DNA from: Idiomarina sp. MD25a | GTDB lineage: Bacteria > Pseudomonadota > Gammaproteobacteria > Enterobacterales > Alteromonadaceae | Direction of reading: 5' to 3' | Length of the DNA stretch: 64,000 bases | NCBI RefSeq assembly: GCF_001870515.1 | Contig: NZ_MDGT01000003.1 | Coordinates: forward strand, 1,184,842-1,248,841 | Shown: positions 18,413 through 27,308 of the stretch, piece after piece | Layout of the letters: each line of letters starts with the position of its first letter | Position numbering within the stretch: the stretch's first letter is position 1 | Program-made: the position numbers and the translations under genes | Notes under the pieces: generated by a model | What the model was told of the DNA's origin: nothing | The model's input: only the letters and a program-made list of their open reading frames with translations | Databases searched by the model: none

Positions 18413-20077
18413 TTAAGACTTTTGTTCTTTCTTAAGGTTCGACAGGGCCGATGTGGCTTCGAGTGCGATCCAAACGGCGGCAACGAGTACCACAATATCT
18501 AAACCGAACAAGAACCAGTTCTCTTCCATGTAGAAACCTTTTAACTGAATAAACAGCGCAAACACTGTCATGATCAGCAAGAAAATCAACGGCAATAACG
18601 TCACATACATTGGACGGCCTAGGCGTACCAACATGACTGTGATAACCATTAAGGTCAAGCCTGCAAGTAATTGGTTAGTGGTACCAAACAGCGGCCAAAT
18701 CGCTAAGCCACCTGAACCATCTGAACCTGCACCAAAGGCAAGCGCGACACATGAGATAACCGCGAGTAACGTAGCGGGTAGCGCCTTTTGCATCCAAGAG
18801 ATGTTGTAGATATTCCCCCATTCTTGGAAAATATAACGCTGTAGACGCAAGCCAGTATCCATGGTGGTGCCAGCAAACAGGACCGCCATCACCGTTAGTA
18901 ACGTTTCTGCGATTTCGTTATCAAGCCCCACACCTTGGCTGATAATATTCGCGCCACCTTCAACGAACGCAGCGACGCCACCTTGGCCAAATGAGCTATA
19001 TACTGCTTCCCAGTCAGCAAGCGTTGCAAAGCCAGCGCACGCAGCGATAATCGTAGCGAGCGAAAGCGAACCTTCGCCAATCGCACCAAAGTAACCCACA
19101 AAACGCAAATCGGTTTCTTTATCAAGCTGCTTGGACGTTGTACCTGACGCCACCAAACCGTGGAAACCTGAGATAGCGCCACAAGCAATGGTAACAAACA
19201 ATAACGGCAGCATTGATGGTGTGTCTTCCGGCAAGTTGGTGTTAAATGCCGGCGCTGTCATGTCTGGGCCTAATAATAGCACCGCTGTATAGAGCAGAAT
19301 CAAGCCAATAAACAATTGCAGACCGTTGATATAGTCACGCGGTTGTAACAGCATCCAAACGGGAAGCAACGAGGCGATTGCGGCATAACCGAATAAAATT
19401 AGAACCCAGCTGGCATTGTCTGTCAGACCACCTACCGTTTCCGGCAATGATAATGGCGCGGAAGGACCCGCCCAAATCAGTAAATAGAGTGCAACAACGC
19501 CTAAAATTGAGACGGTACCGAGCCCCATCCATTTACGGAAAATAATCTGACCAATGATTAAGGCAACGAAAATAGCGCCCCAAACAGGAATGACAGAACT
19601 TGGAAATTTAACCAAGAGGCCAGAGATCGCCGTGGCAAACACCGCGTTGACCATGAGCAGCACAAGGAAGATAACGATCATGAACAGCGTCTGTGCGCGC
19701 TTGCTGACCACATCACCTGTTAAGTTACCCATTGATTTAGCTTTGTTTCGGTTACTTGCCCAAATCGCACCTGCGTCGTGTACGCCTGCGAAGAAAATAG
19801 TACCGAAAATAACCCATAGAAATGCAGGTACCCAACCCCAAATAACTGCAATGGCAGGACCGATAATCGGTGCTGCGCCAGCTACTGAAGTAAAATGGTG
19901 ACCCCAAAGTACGTACTTGTTGGTCGGAACGAAGTCCACACCGTCTTCAAATTCATGAGCAGGTGTTTTGAAATTTGGGTCTAGCTTGTAGATCTTCTCG
20001 GCTACGAATTTTGAATAAAATACGTAGCCCAAGAACATCGCAGCTAGACCCAATAGCATCACGAATATTGCATTCAT
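18413..20077 (-). CDS. cstA: CstA-family carbon-starvation transporter
   Basis: The 554-residue product is a polytopic inner-membrane protein of the CstA family, shorter than E. coli CstA (about 700). Family blocks seen are YKLDPNFKTPAHEFEDGVDFVPTNKYVLWGHHFTSVAGAAPIIGPAIAVIWGW, here quoted in parts: VPTNKYVLWGHHF, AGAAPIIGPA and VWMLLQPRDYINGLQL. FHGLVASGTTSKQL follows. CstA members carry peptides or pyruvate during carbon shortage. I start at the ATG at 20077 (MNAIFVMLL), which has AAGAGG upstream; the upstream ATG at 20122 has none. It heads an operon with a CC-tailed small protein and an ArsA-type ATPase. Confidence 0.94.
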   Translation of the reverse strand: MNAIFVMLLGLAAMFLGYVFYSKFVAEKIYKLDPNFKTPAHEFEDGVDFVPTNKYVLWGHHFTSVAGAAPIIGPAIAVIWGWVPAFLWVIFGTIFFAGVHDAGAIWASNRNKAKSMGNLTGDVVSKRAQTLFMIVIFLVLLMVNAVFATAISGLLVKFPSSVIPVWGAIFVALIIGQIIFRKWMGLGTVSILGVVALYLLIWAGPSAPLSLPETVGGLTDNASWVLILFGYAAIASLLPVWMLLQPRDYINGLQLFIGLILLYTAVLLLGPDMTAPAFNTNLPEDTPSMLPLLFVTIACGAISGFHGLVASGTTSKQLDKETDLRFVGYFGAIGEGSLSLATIIAACAGFATLADWEAVYSSFGQGGVAAFVEGGANIISQGVGLDNEIAETLLTVMAVLFAGTTMDTGLRLQRYIFQEWGNIYNISWMQKALPATLLAVISCVALAFGAGSDGSGGLAIWPLFGTTNQLLAGLTLMVITVMLVRLGRPMYVTLLPLIFLLIMTVFALFIQLKGFYMEENWFLFGLDIVVLVAAVWIALEATSALSNLKKEQKS

Positions 20078-20181
20078 GGATGAAGCCTCTTGTTGTGGTT
20101 GATTTTGAGTTTCGCTACCCATTGTAGCGCAAATTCAACCCCAACAGGCATGCGACTAACGTCTAATAGACGTCATATTAG

Positions 20182-20352
20182 TTATCGACGCCGTTTCCCA
20201 AGCAGTCCCATGATAATAGAAATAGCGAAAAGAATAATGAAGATGTAAAAGATAATCTTCGCGATTTCAGCGGCCGCACCGGCAATACCACCAAATCCAA
20301 ACACCGCTGCCACGACGGCAATGACCAGAAAAATCAGAACCCAACGTAACAT
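20182..20352 (-). CDS. DUF1328 small membrane protein (YtjA-like)
   Basis: The reverse strand encodes a 56-residue protein beginning [16 protein letters not shown], then [16 protein letters not shown], a second membrane helix and the basic end GKRRR. This is the DUF1328/YtjA family of two-helix inner-membrane proteins. The role is unknown. AAGGAG stands five to six bases before the ATG. It is upstream of cstA on the same strand, 104 bases away, and could be a separate unit. Confidence 0.9.
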   Translation of the reverse strand: MLRWVLIFLVIAVVAAVFGFGGIAGAAAEIAKIIFYIFIILFAISIIMGLLGKRRR

Positions 20353-20424
20353 AATGTCTCCTTATTTTATTAAAGGTTCACTATTACGTTAGTCGTAAAT
20401 CAGGCCAATGGATCAAGTAAATAG

Positions 20425-20459
20425 AAAAAAAGCCGTCATATTTTTCATATGACGGCTTA
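20425..20459 (-). terminator. intrinsic terminator of the M14 peptidase gene
   Basis: A stem AAGCCGTCATAT with its complement and a five-base loop are followed, on the minus strand, by a run of seven T. It lies just past the stop of the M14 peptidase gene. Confidence 0.88.
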
Positions 20460-20485
20460 TAGTTGGCGCTTTAAAACCTAAGTAA

Positions 20486-23110
20486 TTAGTGAGCGGCAGC
20501 TGCCTCATCGGCGGCCGCTTTGTCCTTCACTGGATCAGCATAGGTCTCAATAGCCGGAGCTAGATAAATCGCGTTACTCAGTAGCTTGGCCGTGCCCCAG
20601 AAAAACGCACGGAAATTAACGTTGTCGGCAAAGCCTATGACACGGCCTTCACCGAAGCGGTGGGCGGCAATATTCGTTTTACCGGCTAACACCGCTTGGT
20701 TACGCTTGTCCGCATAACCACTCAGTAGCGGCTGGTCACTGTAATGAGCGACACTGACAAACGGACTTTGTGGAGACTCCATTGCATTCAACTCGTCCTT
20801 AAACACGGGCATGCTGCGATTAGGGAAGCCAAACATTAATGGGTTTTGCGGATCAATGTCCATCTGGAAAATAGCGCCTGCGATACGGCGTTGTGCATAG
20901 TAACTATCGCGGTCTTTATAAGTAAGGCCTGCGGTTGAAAACGCATCACTAAACGCCTTGTCTTCAACAAACTGAGTATAGAGTAAGCCATTGCGACTCA
21001 TCCATTCAGCGCCACCTTGTTGGCCAATTAATACACCGCCTTGACGCACCCAGTCAGTTAATCGCGCTATTTCGCCTTCAGAAAGGGTGTAGTAGCTACC
21101 ATCCACCAAAATGATGTGGCTGTAGCGGTTCAAGTCAACGCGACTGATACGGTCGGTATCGACCATCGATAATGGAAGACCGACGTGGCGATCGAGGTAA
21201 TACCATGCTTCACCCGCTTCATAAAGGTTCACACCATCGCCCGTTAGCATCATTACGCTCGGTTCTTTTACCGGTTGAATATTGCGACTACCTAAATCAA
21301 TACCTTTCGGCGTGAGACCGGTTTTTACCGAGTAAACGGTAACATTTTGTTGCTCAGCGATATTTTTAACCGCCGCGACTACATTTGACCAATTTTGATT
21401 TTGGTAAGCGCGAGTGACGACCACCGAGCCGGCCGATAAGTTAGCCGTTTGACCATTCGTTGTTGGTAAATGCAAAGGCTTAAAGCTTTGACGGGCGTGA
21501 ACATCTTGTTCTAACAATGCTTGCAGCATCGCAGGTGCTTTATAGTCATGCCAATCAAATGCAAGCGCATAGGCGTTGGCATTAATGGATACAGCATTAC
21601 GCTGTGGGGCGTTCCACGCAGTATCATCCAGATTAATACGTCCACGATAGGTGCTGAACTGCACGTTAAATGCCATGGGTAGGGTCCAGCCAGATACGTC
21701 ATAAAACGTATTGTCTGGGAAGTCTTTTCGAGTGCTGAAGATGGCTTGAATCAGACCGTATTGCGCTTGCTCGGCAGGGATGAAGTAACTCAAGCCTGCT
21801 TTAAACTGCTTGTTGTTAGTTTCAACATCACGTTCTACACGATAACCGTCGATACCATGTTGTTTAAGCAATTCAACGAGTCCGCTAAGACGGTTTACAT
21901 CGCTTGCTCCGATTAAGTAGCCATCAAAATTAGCGTCATCACCCGCTTCCATCGCGTCGTCATAAACACGTTCTTGGAAATCGATAAAACGTTTTTTGTT
22001 CGCATGAGCGCCATAGAGCGTGCTCAGCGATGTGATGAACTGATTACGAATGGTAAACGGGAAGCTGACTTCACCATTGACTGAATCTTGCAGGTGACCG
22101 CGACTCGATGCTTGTTCGAATAACACACCGACGGCACCCTGAATATCCGGATAGGTCGAACCTTTACCGTAGTAGAAGTCATCGAAGGATTCCTCGGTGT
22201 AGTAAAGGTTACCAAGATTATCTAACGAGTCGGCATGGGCAGCCGCCAAAATCTCAGTAAGACGCACGTTCTCATCCGGTGTTAACGGATTCTTGCGCGA
22301 AGGGATACCTGGTTGAAAGAAAAATGTGCTGTTCGTACCCATTTCGTGAAAGTCAGTCAGAACGTTGGGTTTCCATTTCTGGAAGTTGGCGATACGTGCC
22401 CGTGACTCTGGATGTTGTAGCAATAACCAGTCGCGATTGAGATCGAACCAATAGTGGTTTACACGACCACGGACAAATGGCTGGACGTGTTCACGAGACT
22501 GCGGATCGGCAACGAGATTTTTGCTGCGATGTTGGTTTGCCCATTGCGCAAAACGCGCCAGCCCGTCGGGGTTGAGCGATGGATCCAGCAGTACGACAGT
22601 GTCTTGTAATGCCTTATCGAGCGCTGGGTTTTGAGCCGCAGCTAAATAATAAGCAAACAGCAGAGCAGCATTTGAGCCACTGGACTCATCACCGTGAATG
22701 CTGTAGCCCATATAGAGAACTAACGGCGTATCGTCGTCCGCCTCACGATTAGGATCGGCGGCCGCTAAATGCTTTTCCCGCACCGCATCGATGTTTTTTT
22801 GATTGTCGGGCGATGTGATGGTTAACAGCAACAAGGGACGCTGTTCATGAGTACGTCCAGTTTCTTCAATAGTGATGCGATCAGATGACTCTGCCAACTG
22901 ATACATATATTGTACGATTTGATCATGGCGCACATGCCATTCACCCACTTGATAGCCTAGTGCCTCTTCAGGGGTCGGAACCGATGGGTTGTATTGCACA
23001 TCTTGAGGAAGGTAGTAATCCAACTTAACTGGGTCGGTTTGCGCCACACTCACAGCAGAGCTGAGTAATGCGACACCCGCCAAGCAAGTCGTCAGTGCTT
23101 TTTTCAGCAT
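20486..23110 (-). CDS. M14-family zinc carboxypeptidase, exported
   Basis: The 874-residue product has a signal peptide (MLKKALTTCLAGVALLSSAVSVAQ). The M14 carboxypeptidase core occupies roughly residues 50-380. Zinc-binding HxxE appears in YSIHGDESSGSN, the Arg/Asn substrate residues in WFDLNRDWLLL, and the third zinc ligand His in LTDFHEMGTNSTFFF. The long carboxyl part (residues 400-850) contains a glutamine-amidotransferase-like fold segment (YSHIILVDGSYYTLSEGEIARL...VRQGGVLIGQ). That layout is common to large Alteromonadales M14 enzymes. It probably acts in the periplasm on peptides or cell-wall-type substrates. RBS AGGAG; a terminator follows. Confidence 0.93.
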   Translation of the reverse strand: MLKKALTTCLAGVALLSSAVSVAQTDPVKLDYYLPQDVQYNPSVPTPEEALGYQVGEWHVRHDQIVQYMYQLAESSDRITIEETGRTHEQRPLLLLTITSPDNQKNIDAVREKHLAAADPNREADDDTPLVLYMGYSIHGDESSGSNAALLFAYYLAAAQNPALDKALQDTVVLLDPSLNPDGLARFAQWANQHRSKNLVADPQSREHVQPFVRGRVNHYWFDLNRDWLLLQHPESRARIANFQKWKPNVLTDFHEMGTNSTFFFQPGIPSRKNPLTPDENVRLTEILAAAHADSLDNLGNLYYTEESFDDFYYGKGSTYPDIQGAVGVLFEQASSRGHLQDSVNGEVSFPFTIRNQFITSLSTLYGAHANKKRFIDFQERVYDDAMEAGDDANFDGYLIGASDVNRLSGLVELLKQHGIDGYRVERDVETNNKQFKAGLSYFIPAEQAQYGLIQAIFSTRKDFPDNTFYDVSGWTLPMAFNVQFSTYRGRINLDDTAWNAPQRNAVSINANAYALAFDWHDYKAPAMLQALLEQDVHARQSFKPLHLPTTNGQTANLSAGSVVVTRAYQNQNWSNVVAAVKNIAEQQNVTVYSVKTGLTPKGIDLGSRNIQPVKEPSVMMLTGDGVNLYEAGEAWYYLDRHVGLPLSMVDTDRISRVDLNRYSHIILVDGSYYTLSEGEIARLTDWVRQGGVLIGQQGGAEWMSRNGLLYTQFVEDKAFSDAFSTAGLTYKDRDSYYAQRRIAGAIFQMDIDPQNPLMFGFPNRSMPVFKDELNAMESPQSPFVSVAHYSDQPLLSGYADKRNQAVLAGKTNIAAHRFGEGRVIGFADNVNFRAFFWGTAKLLSNAIYLAPAIETYADPVKDKAAADEAAAAH

Positions 23111-23216
23111 TTGTTATACTCCTAGTTGTTATTGTTAGTAACAGACTAGCAGAAAACCATAGCGCGTTGGATGAGTTTCGTTTAACGGCAAATCAAATGC
23201 TACTAACGACATACCA

Positions 23217-23675
23217 CTAGGGTTTTACCTGTCGAGCGATGGGCTGCTGCAACGATATCCAAGTGTCTGTCGCTTGTACCTCTTTAATTACTTGAATACG
23301 GTTGATTAAGATGTCTTGCAAATCCTCAATCGATCGCGTCATTAATTTAGCGAAGATATTGTAATGCCCCGTGGTGTAGTGTGCTTCGGTTATCGCTTCA
23401 ACGTGAGTAAGCTTGTCAATCGCTATGGGATAGTCGCCGGCAGTGGTTAACGTGATACCGATAAAACAGCAGACGTCGTAACCAAGCTTCTTCGTATCGA
23501 CGATAAGACGCGTGCCCGTAATTAATCCTAACTTACGCATTTTTTCAACCCGGACATGGACTGTCGCGGTACTGACCTTTTGCTGAGCGGCCATGGTTGC
23601 GTAGGAAACACGCGCATCATTTAACAGCGTTTCTAAGATAAATTTATCGAGATTGTCTAATTTATAGTTTTTCAT
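23217..23675 (-). CDS. asnC: AsnC transcriptional regulator
   Basis: The 152-residue protein is an Lrp/AsnC-family regulator. An amino-terminal helix-turn-helix (LDKFILETLLNDARVSYATMA...VSTATVHVRVEKM) is followed by the RAM effector domain. The segments GYDVCCFIGITL, TEAHYTTGHYNIFAKLM and the LINRIQ region match E. coli AsnC closely, more than they match Lrp. AsnC senses asparagine and controls asnA, which lies divergently 163 bases away, exactly as in E. coli. Confidence 0.95.
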   Translation of the reverse strand: MKNYKLDNLDKFILETLLNDARVSYATMAAQQKVSTATVHVRVEKMRKLGLITGTRLIVDTKKLGYDVCCFIGITLTTAGDYPIAIDKLTHVEAITEAHYTTGHYNIFAKLMTRSIEDLQDILINRIQVIKEVQATDTWISLQQPIARQVKP

Positions 23676-23838
23676 GAAATATAAGGTAATTATTTAAAAT
23701 ATTTTTAAATTAATAATGAAAATATAAGATATCATTTTTAAAGTTTCAATAAATAGTTAAACACTGTTGAATAGCTTGCCTAAAGCATGCTTTTCTTACT
23801 TAACAGGCATAAATCAGTTATCTGTTTAGGAGCACGTT
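23676..23838. promoter_or_regulatory. asnC-asnA divergent control region
   Basis: This 163-base gap between the divergent asnC and asnA genes is very A+T-rich near asnC and must hold both promoters and, by analogy with E. coli, AsnC binding sites. The asnA ribosome-binding site TTTAGGAG is clear at its right end. I cannot place the promoters exactly. Confidence 0.55.
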
Positions 23839-24819
23839 ATGTGGGAAGGCTATTTTAAAAAGCAACAACAAATTGAATTCATCAAGCGCGAGTTTCTCTC
23901 GCATCTCTGTCAGCAAATGGAGTTAGTGAAATGCGAGGGGCCTTTGCTGACCGAACAGGGGACCGGGTTGCAGGATGATCTTTCTGGTACTGAGCGACCT
24001 GTATCGGTGAAGGTGTCTGCGTTGCCTGAGAAGCAATATCAGGTCGTCCACTCATTAGCGAAGTGGAAGCGCCAAGTACTTGCTGACTACGCTGCACCGG
24101 TTGGGCAAGGGATTGTGGTAAATATGACAGCATTGCGTCCTGATGAAGAAAAGTTAGATGCAACCCACTCGGTATTCGTTGATCAGTGGGATTGGGAGAA
24201 AGTCATCGCCGAAAAGCAGCGCAGTGTTGAGTTCTTAAAACAGCAAGTCGAAAAGATTTATACCGCACTGAGAGCGACTGAAACACGATTCCGCGCGATT
24301 TACGGCGGGTTGTCGATACTGCCGAAGCACATTGTCTTTATTAGCAGTGAAACACTCCGTGCTGAGTATCCGGAGTTAACCGCAAAACAACGAGAGGATA
24401 AAATCGCAGAGAAGTATGGTGCGGTATTTATTCATGGCATCGGCGCGACCCTGGGCGATGGCAATAAACACGATGAACGCGCACCGGATTATGACGACTG
24501 GAGCACCCAGTGCGAACATTACGGTACTGGGCTAAATGGTGACCTCTTAGTTTGGAGTCCCAAATTAAAACAGGCGATAGAACTGAGCTCAATGGGCATT
24601 CGGGTGGATGCTAAAGCACTTAAACGTCAGCTTGAACTGACCGAGCAAACACATCGATTAGCATTGCCGTGGCACCAGCGGTTGGTTGCTGGCGACCTGC
24701 CTTTCACCATCGGTGGCGGCATCGGACAGTCACGCGTGGTAATGCTGTTGTTACAGGCAGAGCATATCGCACAAGTACAATGCAGCGTCTGGCAGCCAGG
24801 CATCCAAGAGGCACTCTGA
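23839..24819 (+). CDS. asnA: aspartate--ammonia ligase
   Basis: This is the 326-residue ammonia-dependent asparagine synthetase AsnA, which makes asparagine from aspartate, ATP and ammonium. It has a class II aminoacyl-tRNA-synthetase-like fold. Conserved blocks seen are GLQDDLSGTERPVSV, HSLAKWKR, DQWDWEK, and near the end PFTIGGGIGQSR, which carries the class II motif 3 arginine. The length matches E. coli AsnA (330). Control by the divergent asnC gene is expected. Confidence 0.97.
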   Translation: MWEGYFKKQQQIEFIKREFLSHLCQQMELVKCEGPLLTEQGTGLQDDLSGTERPVSVKVSALPEKQYQVVHSLAKWKRQVLADYAAPVGQGIVVNMTALRPDEEKLDATHSVFVDQWDWEKVIAEKQRSVEFLKQQVEKIYTALRATETRFRAIYGGLSILPKHIVFISSETLRAEYPELTAKQREDKIAEKYGAVFIHGIGATLGDGNKHDERAPDYDDWSTQCEHYGTGLNGDLLVWSPKLKQAIELSSMGIRVDAKALKRQLELTEQTHRLALPWHQRLVAGDLPFTIGGGIGQSRVVMLLLQAEHIAQVQCSVWQPGIQEAL

Positions 24820-24853
24820 TACGTATCTGGGTGTTAGACTCAAGCGGAGTAGT

Positions 24854-25111
24854 ATGATGAAGATAGCACTCAGTGAAGCGGATATATCGCGCGTCATTGA
24901 AATGGCGTGGGAAGACCGCACGCCATTTGAAGCGATTGAAGAAATATACGGTCTTAACGAATCTCAAGTGATTAAGTTAATGCGTAAGCATCTGAAGCGA
25001 ACGGCATTTAAAAACTGGCGAGCGAGAGTGTCGGGAAGGACTACTAAACACCGAAAAATTCGCGGGTTCGATTATGGACGAGGTTATTGCCCCACGCAGT
25101 ACAAGCAGTGA
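24854..25111 (+). CDS. DUF2805/TIGR03643 small basic protein
   Basis: The 85-residue product contains IEMAWEDRTPFEAIEEIYGLNESQVIKLMRK, quoted here in parts as IEMAWEDRTPFEAIEE and QVIKLMRKHLK. The SFKNWR-like FKNWRARVSGR tail identifies the DUF2805 (TIGR03643) family. It is predicted to be helical and basic, and could bind nucleic acid, but the function is unknown. The adjacent ATG at 24857 is an equally good start. It follows asnA by 34 bases and precedes the CLCA_X gene by 21 bases. Confidence 0.88.
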   Translation: MMKIALSEADISRVIEMAWEDRTPFEAIEEIYGLNESQVIKLMRKHLKRTAFKNWRARVSGRTTKHRKIRGFDYGRGYCPTQYKQ

Positions 25112-25132
25112 TGGCCGTGATAGAATACTGGC

Positions 25133-25903
25133 ATGCGCGAATATTTTAGAAATGGTCCGGCCCATCGAGGCGGAGCGGATGTCAGCTTTGCCGATATCGT
25201 AAAATTGTTTGGGTTCAATTCCGTGCGAATTGGACGTTGGGTAACTGCGCAAGAACAGCAAGCCGCGGCCAATTTATTTTTCGATGCCCTGTGTGACTTA
25301 CAGATGATACTGGGCGTTAATGAATCGGTGATATCGCTACGGGGAAGTTTGTCGATCAACTATGGAATCGGTGGTCGTCTCGGTGCAAGTGCACATTATA
25401 TTCCCTCACGACGCCTTTTGGCTTTGGCCAAAAATGCTGGGGGAGGTAGTTTAGCGCACGAGTGGTTTCATGCCTTCGACCACTATATTGCATCACACCT
25501 ATTCAGCTCATCCACTCGACCGGGTCGGTTTGCTAGTAAAGCATGGTTGCTCAATGAATCTGTGCGCGCCCACACCTTAAATGAGCGACTCGTATTAGGA
25601 TTTCAGCGATTATTTTTATCAGCGGATGGTCAGGCAGCTAGTTCACTGATGAAGCGCTGCATTGCGTTTGATAAAGCTCAAGGAAGCTATTACTTTTCGA
25701 TGCCTGAAGAGGTCGCTGCACGGTGTTTTGAACGCATTGTTCAGCAGCAGTCGTTGAAGAATCATTTTCTCGTGGCTGGCACCCTGAAAAGTAAAACCGC
25801 TGAGCTCGGGCTTTACCCAAAGCAAGATGAAGCCAATGCAGTCGCCGAGTGTTGGCTAGATTACTTTCAGGCACTGGGACGGGCACTTGAACAGTCGCGC
25901 TAG
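25133..25903 (+). CDS. CLCA_X-family protein with LPD1-like HEWFH motif
   Basis: The 256-residue product begins MREYFRNGPAHRGG and has FGFNSVRIGRWV...EQQAAANLFFDALCDLQ, ISLRGSLSINYGIGGRLGASAHYIP and GGGSLAHEWFHAFDHYIA. This order matches, from memory, the CLCA_X family of Alteromonadales and the LPD1 domain of phage polyvalent proteins. HEWFH (near residues 113-117) is an HExxH-type zinc motif, and a third ligand could be a downstream Glu. It may be a metallopeptidase, or a fold that has lost activity; substrate and role are unknown. The start has a weak ribosome-binding site. Confidence 0.8.
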   Translation: MREYFRNGPAHRGGADVSFADIVKLFGFNSVRIGRWVTAQEQQAAANLFFDALCDLQMILGVNESVISLRGSLSINYGIGGRLGASAHYIPSRRLLALAKNAGGGSLAHEWFHAFDHYIASHLFSSSTRPGRFASKAWLLNESVRAHTLNERLVLGFQRLFLSADGQAASSLMKRCIAFDKAQGSYYFSMPEEVAARCFERIVQQQSLKNHFLVAGTLKSKTAELGLYPKQDEANAVAECWLDYFQALGRALEQSR

Positions 25904-25983
25904 TTTCGCGCCGCTATCGACGATAAGCTAATTATGCTACCCTGTGCAACCCATTGAGATGCTACCAAAAGCGAGGCAGTACG

Positions 25984-26376
25984 GTGCGTATTTTAATTCG
26001 TTATTTTTTCAGGTTGGTGCGTTTAATCCTCACACCCTTTATGTTGATAATGGAAAAATTAACAACGCCGAAAGGTATTGAACGTGACCGGGGTGCGCAA
26101 GCGCGTGTTGAACAAGAATGTAACCAGTTAAGTTTGTATCAATTCAAAACTTGTCCATTCTGTATCAAGGTTCGAAAAGAAATGGCACGGTTAAACTTAC
26201 CTATTGAGCTACGCGATGCCCAGCATAACGAAAACCACCGCGCCGAACTCAGTGAGCAGGGTGGTCGAGTGAAAGTGCCGTGCTTACGCATTACTCAAGA
26301 GGGCGGTAAAGCGCAGTGGATGTACGAATCCGACGATATTATCCACTATTTGCGAGCGCGTTTTGAACACGCTTAA
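25984..26376 (+). CDS. glutaredoxin-like protein with membrane anchor
   Basis: The 130-residue product starts at a GTG (25984) with GAGG seven bases before it. An amino-terminal hydrophobic segment (ILIRYFFRLVRLILTPFMLIM) should anchor it to the membrane. A glutaredoxin-like thioredoxin fold follows with the active-site pair CPFC. A cis-Pro is seen in VKVPCLRI, and YESDDIIHYLRARF is typical of the end of the domain. It probably reduces disulfides or glutathione mixed disulfides near the membrane; which face it is on is unclear. It overlaps the next, convergent gene by four bases. Confidence 0.88.
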   Translation: MRILIRYFFRLVRLILTPFMLIMEKLTTPKGIERDRGAQARVEQECNQLSLYQFKTCPFCIKVRKEMARLNLPIELRDAQHNENHRAELSEQGGRVKVPCLRITQEGGKAQWMYESDDIIHYLRARFEHA

Positions 26377-26663
26377 TCGTCTCGCCATTCGCTGTAACGT
26401 TGCTTTTTAGCTAGACTTCGTTCGACAACAAGCATTGTTCCTGCGGTCAACATCACGATAATACTGACAGTGTACAGTTTCGGATGTTGACTCAGGAATG
26501 TTTGTGATTCGCTGAATAGGGTGTTAAGCCAGTCAGCGACAACAATAATGGCACTGATGAGTGCGATACTTACTCCACTGTAGATACTTGCTGCCCAAAT
26601 TTTACGGCCTCGCATACGTGTGTGATGTGCCACACTCATTGTATTCCAGTCTGATGATTTCAT
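26373..26663 (-). CDS. two-helix membrane protein, unknown
   Basis: The 96-residue product has two hydrophobic segments (IYSGVSIALISAIIVVADWL and KLYTVSIIVMLTAGTMLVV, each about 20 residues) separated by a short polar loop, with charged ends. I place the start at the ATG at 26663 because GGAGG lies five bases before it; a longer form to 26741 has no such site. I do not recognise the family. Confidence 0.65.
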   Translation of the reverse strand: MKSSDWNTMSVAHHTRMRGRKIWAASIYSGVSIALISAIIVVADWLNTLFSESQTFLSQHPKLYTVSIIVMLTAGTMLVVERSLAKKQRYSEWRDD

Positions 26664-26846
26664 AAGGCCTCCAGCAGAACGCCACTTTCTATTGCGAATA
26701 TCAAAATTATAGTTCGACTCACTCGAAGTCACTTGTGACATTCGTTAGATACGCTATACCAAATTGGAATATTTGGTGTCGTGTTTTGAGTAAAATTTCT
26801 ATTAACAATTTCTACGAACAAGATCGTATTTAGGATTGAATATTTT

Positions 26847-27308
26847 TTATGAACTTGTCCAATGCAGCGCGATGCCTTGCTCTCGATTAATACGTACAAA
26901 AGCGTTTTGTTGATAGCGTTGATTAAGCGGATAAGCCGAAGCGAGTGGCAAGTCTTTAATAGCAACACCATGTTCTACCGGCCAGTCGCATTGAGGGGCG
27001 AGTGCTGAAGTCGGAAAAAAGTGGATGCCAAGATGACGCAATTGCTGCGTCAGTTGATAGTGTTGCTGATTGAATGTAACGCGATCACAGCGTTGACTAC
27101 CTGGATTATCAACCGTAATGATTGTCAATGAATGACAATGCGCGGCGTTTAATACACGCTCAGCATATGCTTGCGCGTGCAATGTCGAGAGCGTAAATCG
27201 GCGTCCCATGATATCAAGCCGATACAGGGCTGCTTCATAGGCAGCATCGAGAGAACCTGTGTTAACCAACGGTGAAACTATCCTTAACCCACTGGTGTGC
27301 CGTATCAA
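26847..27308 (-). CDS. DUF3293-like protein
   Basis: The reading frame from 27308 encodes up to 153 residues; the last 120 resemble DUF3293 (FTLSTLHAQAYAERVL... IITVDNPGSQ ... NQQHYQLTQQLRHLGI ... YQQNAFVRI). The role of that family is unknown. There is no in-frame ATG near the start. The candidates are TTG codons at 27308 and 27269, the second overlapping the stop of the aidB-like gene, so translation may be coupled to it. The product should be cytoplasmic. Confidence 0.6.
   Translation of the reverse strand: MIRHTSGLRIVSPLVNTGSLDAAYEAALYRLDIMGRRFTLSTLHAQAYAERVLNAAHCHSLTIITVDNPGSQRCDRVTFNQQHYQLTQQLRHLGIHFFPTSALAPQCDWPVEHGVAIKDLPLASAYPLNQRYQQNAFVRINREQGIALHWTSS

Noticed and set aside
26729-26971. 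80-codon frame overlapping the DUF3293-like gene and the gap beside it
   Set aside because: It has no ribosome-binding site or recognisable motif and conflicts with the better-supported frame.
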